The notes below the pieces were generated by a model. That model saw only the letters and a list, made by a program, of their open reading frames with translations. It did no database searches and was not told where the DNA came from. Of a DNA stretch of 64,000 bases, positions 60,550 through 64,000 are shown in pieces (position 1 is the first letter of the stretch; each line of letters starts with the position of its first letter). Source of the DNA: JBKHYJ01 sp046565505 (GTDB lineage: Bacteria; Acidobacteriota; Blastocatellia; UBA7656); the NCBI GenBank assembly GCA_046565505.1, contig JBKHYJ010000095.1:62001-126000 (forward strand), written 5' to 3'. Both the position numbers and the translations under genes were made by a program.

Positions 60550-61494
60550 ATGCCGCTACGACGTAAGCTTTCGAGATTCATCAACCTATCGATCATCTTC
60601 GTTTTGAGCCTTTCGAGCTACGGATTCCACGACGATTCAAAGAAGAAGAAAGCTGTTTCAAATGCCACGCCCATTCTGTGGCAGGAGCCTTCCGACATAG
60701 CCTCGCGCGACCTGTACCTGGGCTCTGGCGGCGAGGCGATGAAGCCGGATTTGAGTAAGATCACATTTATAAAAGAAGAGACGGGCGGCTTTTCAAAGAA
60801 GTACCGAGTTCGCGATGGCTCGGGCCGCGTCTGGGTCGCTAAGCTGAGCAGTGAGGCCCAGCCCGAGGTCGCCTCCACGCGGCTCGTCTGGGCGCTCGGC
60901 TATAACACGGAGGTCTGTTACCTGGTCCCGCAGGTCACCATCGAGGGCAAAGGCACTTTTCAGAACGTGAAATTCGAGGCGAGGCCCGACGGCGTGAAGC
61001 GGCTCGATATTTGGAGGTGGGATGATAACCCATTCGTAGGGTCGCGCGAGTTTCAGGGCCTGAAAGTGCTGATGATCCTGCTGGAGAACTGGGACATCAA
61101 GGACGACAACAACAAGATTCTGCTCGTTCACGACGGCGAGAGCGGCAAGGAAGAACTGCGCTACATCATAAGCGACCTCGGCGCGACCTTCGGCAAGACA
61201 GGGAACTTCATCACGCGGAGCCGCAACAAGCCTGAAGATTTCATCAAAGCTAAATTCATCAATGAAGTCAAAGGCAACAGGATTGATTTCCGCTACAGCG
61301 GCAAGCGCCAGAACATATTCAACGACATCACCATAGAGCAGGCCCGCTGGGTCGGGGATTTGCTCGGCCGCCTGAGCGATCAGCAGATAAAAGACGCCTT
61401 CCGCGCAGGCGGCTACACCCCTGAGCAGATACAGATGCTCGCCGAGGCGATGAAGACGAGGATAACCGAACTGACCACGCTCCCCATGCGGTAA
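60550..61494 (+). CDS. Exported protein with kinase-like core motifs (paralog 1)
   Basis: The protein has 314 residues and a hydrophobic N-terminal export signal (residues 11-26). I do not recognise a named family. Visible motifs in kinase order: ETGGFSKKYRVRDGSGRVWVAKL (Gly-rich strand pair and Lys98), Glu106 in QPEVASTRL, Asp182-x-Lys-x-x-Asn187 in NWDIKDDNN, and Asp209 in SDLGATFGKTG. This matches the Lys, Glu, DxKxxN, DLG set of protein-kinase-like folds, including HipA/Fam20/CotH-type enzymes. If so it would phosphorylate targets outside the cytoplasm. It has a 48%-or-more similar neighbour 99 bases downstream. GGAGGAG precedes the ATG. Confidence 0.7.
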   Translation: MPLRRKLSRFINLSIIFVLSLSSYGFHDDSKKKKAVSNATPILWQEPSDIASRDLYLGSGGEAMKPDLSKITFIKEETGGFSKKYRVRDGSGRVWVAKLSSEAQPEVASTRLVWALGYNTEVCYLVPQVTIEGKGTFQNVKFEARPDGVKRLDIWRWDDNPFVGSREFQGLKVLMILLENWDIKDDNNKILLVHDGESGKEELRYIISDLGATFGKTGNFITRSRNKPEDFIKAKFINEVKGNRIDFRYSGKRQNIFNDITIEQARWVGDLLGRLSDQQIKDAFRAGGYTPEQIQMLAEAMKTRITELTTLPMR

Positions 61495-61593
61495 AACGGG
61501 CTTGCGAGCGCGGTTTCATGCAGGCCATCCTCCCCGATGATTTGCGCGGGGCGAGGGGCGGGTTCTGATACTTTCCAGGAGGAGGGACAGGGC

Positions 61594-62532
61594 ATGTCTT
61601 TACAAGCAAGGGCGCGGGCATTCGTCGGCCTTTCGATCATTCTCGCGTTGGGCCTTTCACCACAGGCCCAGGCCGAAAAGAAGGATAAGAAAATGGCGCG
61701 CGGCGCGGCCGTCCTTTGGCGAGAGCCTTCCGACATCGCGTCGCGCAACCTCTACTGGGGGCCGGGCGGCCAGGCGATGAGGCCTGACCTGCGCAGGCTT
61801 ACATTCATCAAGGAGGAGAAGGGCGGCTACTCTACCAAGTACCGCGTGCGCGACGCGGCGGGCCGCGAGTGGGTGGCGAAGGTGAGCAAGGAAGCCCAGT
61901 CGGAGACCGCCGCCTCGCGGCTCATGTGGGCCGTAGGGTATCAAACGGAGATCACCTACCTGGTCCCCAGGGTCTACATCCCGACGAAGGGCGAGTTCAC
62001 AAACGTCCGCTTTGAGGCGAGGCCGAAACAGGTCAAACGGCTCGACGAATGGGAGTGGGACGACAATCCGTTCATCGGCACGCGCGAATTTCAGGGCCTG
62101 AAAGTGATGATGATCCTTCTCAACAACTGGGACATCAAGGACGAGAATAACAAGGTGCTCGCCGTGCGCAATGAATCTACGGGGGCCAATGAATTGCGTT
62201 ACATCATCAGCGACCTGGGGGCCACGTTCGGGAAGACAGGGAGCTTCATAACGCGGAGCCGTAACAAGCCCGAAGATTTCGTCGAAGCGAAATTCATAGA
62301 CGAACTCAAAGGCAACTACGTCGATTTCCATTACAGCGGGAAGCGCAAGGGCGTGTTTCGCGACATCACAATCAATCAGGCCAGGTGGATAGGGAGGCTG
62401 TTATCGCGCCTTAGCGACCAGCAAATCAGGGATGCTTTCCGCGCCGCAAACTACAGCGCGGAAGACGTCGGCATGCTCGCCGAAGGCGTGCGGGCGAGAA
62501 TAACCGAACTGATCACGCTCCCTCAATTATAG
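61594..62532 (+). CDS. Exported protein with kinase-like core motifs (paralog 2)
   Basis: The protein has 312 residues with a clear signal peptide (FVGLSIILALGLSPQAQA, cleavage near residue 27). It repeats the layout of the upstream gene closely: EEKGGYSTKYRVRDAAGREWVAKV with Lys96, AQSETAASRL, NWDIKDENN with Asp180 and Asn185, and ISDLGATFGKTGSF with Asp207. The shared YIISDLGATFGKTG and ITRSRNKPEDF blocks are nearly identical, while the signal peptides differ, as expected for an old tandem duplication. AGGAGG precedes the ATG. Function unknown; kinase activity is inference from motif order. Confidence 0.7.
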   Translation: MSLQARARAFVGLSIILALGLSPQAQAEKKDKKMARGAAVLWREPSDIASRNLYWGPGGQAMRPDLRRLTFIKEEKGGYSTKYRVRDAAGREWVAKVSKEAQSETAASRLMWAVGYQTEITYLVPRVYIPTKGEFTNVRFEARPKQVKRLDEWEWDDNPFIGTREFQGLKVMMILLNNWDIKDENNKVLAVRNESTGANELRYIISDLGATFGKTGSFITRSRNKPEDFVEAKFIDELKGNYVDFHYSGKRKGVFRDITINQARWIGRLLSRLSDQQIRDAFRAANYSAEDVGMLAEGVRARITELITLPQL

Positions 62533-62587
62533 GGTACGAAACTAATGCCGCGGCGAGCTGAAATCATAACCGGCGATGGCCTGGAAA

Positions 62588-62606
62588 GGGCTCCGGGAGC
62601 CGTTTC
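62588..62606. repeat. Copy 3 of the dispersed palindrome
   Basis: GGCTCCGGGAGCC followed by GTTTC, after the second kinase-like gene. Confidence 0.5.
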
Positions 62607-62662
62607 TATCGGCTGAGCGCGCTTCAGGCGTAAAGCCCCGCCGCTAATTTAATATCGAATTA

Positions 62663-62687
62663 ATACAAGTGGCGGGCCCGCTTGTAT
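62663..62687. terminator. Stem-loop after the kinase-like gene pair
   Basis: ATACAAG and CTTGTAT flank the palindrome GCGGGCCCGC with a 2-base bulge. It lies 131 bases after the stop codon, so termination is only one possible role. Confidence 0.35.
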
Positions 62688-62898
62688 CGAAAAAAGACGT
62701 GCGCTTAAATAGATCGCGCGTGGCGTCTGGCCTTTGCCCGGCTCGGCGTCGATGTGAGTCAGAAACGCCAGGATATTCGCTTGAAGAGAGAACTGACGGG
62801 GGCGCGGCTCTTTTCTGAGATCGGGCGGCTTGCTGGCACTGCCGTTGCTCTATCAGCACACTGTTGAATCCGACCGTCTTATTTTAGGAGGGAAGTTT

Positions 62899-63387
62899 AT
62901 GGCGACGTTAGTCACGGGGATATTCAAGTCCCGCGCGGATGCGGAGCGGGCGGTAGAAGACCTTGTTCATTATGGGTGGTCGCGCGATGACGTGAGTCTA
63001 CTTATGAGCGACGCGACTCGCGGGCGTGAGTTCGGGCTATCTATGGCGACGAAGGCGCCGGAAGGCGCGGCTACGGGGGCTACCATCGGGGGCGTGCTGG
63101 GTGCGGTCGCGGCGGGGCTTGTCGCACTAGGCATAATTGCCGTTCCCGGGTTGGGGCTAGTCGCCGCCGGGCCTATAGTGGCAACCCTGGCCGGGCTGGG
63201 CGCGGGCGCGGCGGCCGGCGGATTGACCGGCGCATTGGTCGGGCTGGGAATCCCTGAGCACGAGGCCAAATTCTACAACGAAGAGATCGAGCGGGGTGGG
63301 ATTCTCGTAGGCGTTTATACTCACGACGACCGCGCCGACCAGGCGAGGAAAATTATCGAGGCGGCGGGTGCTGAATCCGTGAAGTAA
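62899..63387 (+). CDS. General-stress-type glycine-zipper protein
   Basis: The protein has 162 residues. The N-terminus LVTGIFKSRADAERAVEDLVHYGWSRDDVSLLMSD is the ferredoxin-like opening found in general stress proteins of the YflT/17M kind. The central part (about 53-115) is a long run of Gly and Ala with hydrophobic residues (TGATIGGVLGAVAAGLVALGIIAVPGLGLVAAGP), a glycine-zipper pair of membrane helices, followed by GIPEHEAKFYNEEIERGGILVGVYTHDD. Such proteins appear in stress responses and envelope stability. AGGAGG precedes the ATG. Confidence 0.82.
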   Translation: MATLVTGIFKSRADAERAVEDLVHYGWSRDDVSLLMSDATRGREFGLSMATKAPEGAATGATIGGVLGAVAAGLVALGIIAVPGLGLVAAGPIVATLAGLGAGAAAGGLTGALVGLGIPEHEAKFYNEEIERGGILVGVYTHDDRADQARKIIEAAGAESVK

Positions 63388-63598
63388 GACTCGGCCATAA
63401 GCGATTGCTCTTTTGCGGCGGTCGCCGGTTTGCCGGTCAGCCTGAAACTAAAGACGATTGCAATCGATGGATTGAAGAAGTCTTGAGCATGCCGGCGCTC
63501 TGAGGGGGCGTGCCGCGCGCGGAAGTTCGACTTTTTCGCCGGCAAGAAGCTCGGGCCTTGAATAGGTAAAATGAAGCCATCGACCGGAGTAGCAATTG

Positions 63599-63838
63599 AT
63601 GACGGTAGAATTATCGCGCCAGAACCCGAACATCGAAGACCCGACCGGCGGGGGCCAGGAACCGAACCCGGACGTGGATACGCCGCCCAGCGGCGGCGAC
63701 CCGCAGCCGCTCCCTCCCGATCAGGGGCAGCAACCTCCGATTCAAGAGCCGCCGGACCAGCCTGGGAAGCAAGATAATCAACCGGACCCTCCGCCTATGG
63801 GGGACCCGAAGCCTAATGAGCCTACGAGGCTGGTCTGA
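63599..63838 (+). CDS. Short proline-rich disordered protein
   Basis: The predicted protein has 79 residues, largely Pro, Gln, Asp, Asn and Gly with no hydrophobic core and no signal peptide. GGAG lies 10 bases before the ATG at 63599 (TTG directly before). I recognise no family. Conservation of a single long disordered frame in GC-rich DNA supports a real gene but weakly. Confidence 0.5.
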   Translation: MTVELSRQNPNIEDPTGGGQEPNPDVDTPPSGGDPQPLPPDQGQQPPIQEPPDQPGKQDNQPDPPPMGDPKPNEPTRLV

Positions 63839-63921
63839 CAGAGGGGCTTCGAGAAACGACCCGCGCGCAAAGAAGAGGAGGGGCGGCGCGGGCCTTTAAC
63901 GCCCGTCATTAAAACCGCCGC

Positions 63922-63966
63922 TAATGAAGAAAGGCCGCCCCATCTGGAAGCGGCCTTTCTTCATTA
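63922..63966. terminator. 17-bp stem-loop upstream of the last gene
   Basis: TAATGAAGAAAGGCCGC and its complement (63950-63966) surround an 11-base loop. Both arms carry an A/T-rich outer part, so it could end transcription from either side. It lies 84 bases after the proline-rich gene. Confidence 0.65.
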
Positions 63967-63980
63967 CGAAAGGAGTGACT

Positions 63981-64000
63981 ATGCGGAGGAAAGAATCAAC
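63981..64000 (+). CDS. Start of a gene cut by the right window edge
   Basis: AAAGGAG lies 6 bases before an ATG at 63981, and the visible six codons read MRRKES. The product cannot be told. The stem-loop just upstream separates it from the previous gene. Confidence 0.5.

Larger units (their letters stand above)
62533..62898. other. Intergenic region with repeat copy and stem-loop, 366 bp
   Basis: The gap holds copy 3 of the dispersed palindrome (62589-62606) and the stem-loop ATACAAG/CTTGTAT around GCGGGCCCGC (62663-62687), flanked by AT-rich sequence on the left and AAAAAA on the right. No coding sequence is convincing. Confidence 0.4.

Noticed and set aside
60550..62532. Tandem paralogs considered as part of a mobile element
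   Set aside because: No flanking inverted repeats, transposase or target duplication is visible.
63571..63777. Alternative frame over the proline-rich gene
   Set aside because: It lacks a ribosome site and gives an Arg/Pro-rich shadow; the frame from 63599 has a better start.

Overview
The window is a GC-rich, densely coded stretch of bacterial chromosome with about 53 genes on both strands and no rRNA, tRNA, CRISPR array or insertion sequence that I can recognise. Several traits point to a soil-type Acidobacteriota, probably Blastocatellia: a secreted VWFA protein of the type common in that phylum, a large metzincin-like protease with a long N-terminal region, Ser/Thr kinases fused to a TolB/FlgO-like domain, many secreted peptidases, and 'FSGTW' lipocalin-like proteins. 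This assignment is inference from family content.

Layout. 1-3.5 kb: an LLM-class flavin oxidoreductase (cut by the left edge), an SdpI-like membrane protein, a small secreted protein and a VWFA protein. 3.6-11.3 kb: a glycan block (GH43, GH1-like hydrolase, glycosyltransferase, UDP-galactopyranose mutase, GalE), consistent with making and trimming a galactofuranose-containing glycan. 11.3-19.5 kb: a LigD-like protein with only phosphoesterase and polymerase domains, a secreted HEAT-repeat protein, M20 and M28 peptidases, FabI. 19.6-26.5 kb: QueE and QueD flanking an S8 protease with a C-terminal hexapeptide repeat and a HD-GYP/GAF/GGDEF c-di-GMP protein, then a RibD-type reductase. 26.5-29.4 kb: an Mla-type lipid transport operon (mlaE-mlaF-mlaD). 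29.7-34.7 kb (minus): HNH nuclease, M20 amidohydrolase, DUF971, crotonase, and split cyclodeaminase / formiminotransferase genes of histidine-folate metabolism. 35-41.7 kb: a tyrosine-phosphatase-like protein, ATP-grasp enzyme, class III cyclase with zinc ribbon, and a large beta-propeller phosphoesterase. 41.7-44.3 kb (minus): an ECF sigma / ZAS-type anti-sigma / secreted protein operon. 44.6-47.4 kb: benzoate-CoA-ligase-like enzyme, creatininase-family hydrolase, 4HBT thioesterase. 47.5-57 kb (minus): ROK kinase, SnoaL-like protein, Ser/Thr kinase with HEAT repeats, sensor histidine kinase, secreted FSGTW protein, Nudix hydrolase, metzincin-like protease. 57-64 kb: nitroreductase, glutamate-carboxypeptidase-like M28 protein, two tandem secreted proteins with kinase-like motifs, a glycine-zipper stress protein, a proline-rich peptide and the start of another gene.

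The least explained items are the tandem secreted proteins at 60550-62532, which show a Lys / DxKxxN / DLG motif set resembling a protein-kinase core outside the cytoplasm; the 34-residue repeat of MlaD with one exact 7-residue insertion; the hexapeptide tail of the S8 protease; large stem-loops in or upstream of every gap of the Mla operon; and a short dispersed palindrome (GGCTCCGGGAGCC followed by GTTTC) present three times. No function could be tested here; all assignments rest on reading motifs and layout.
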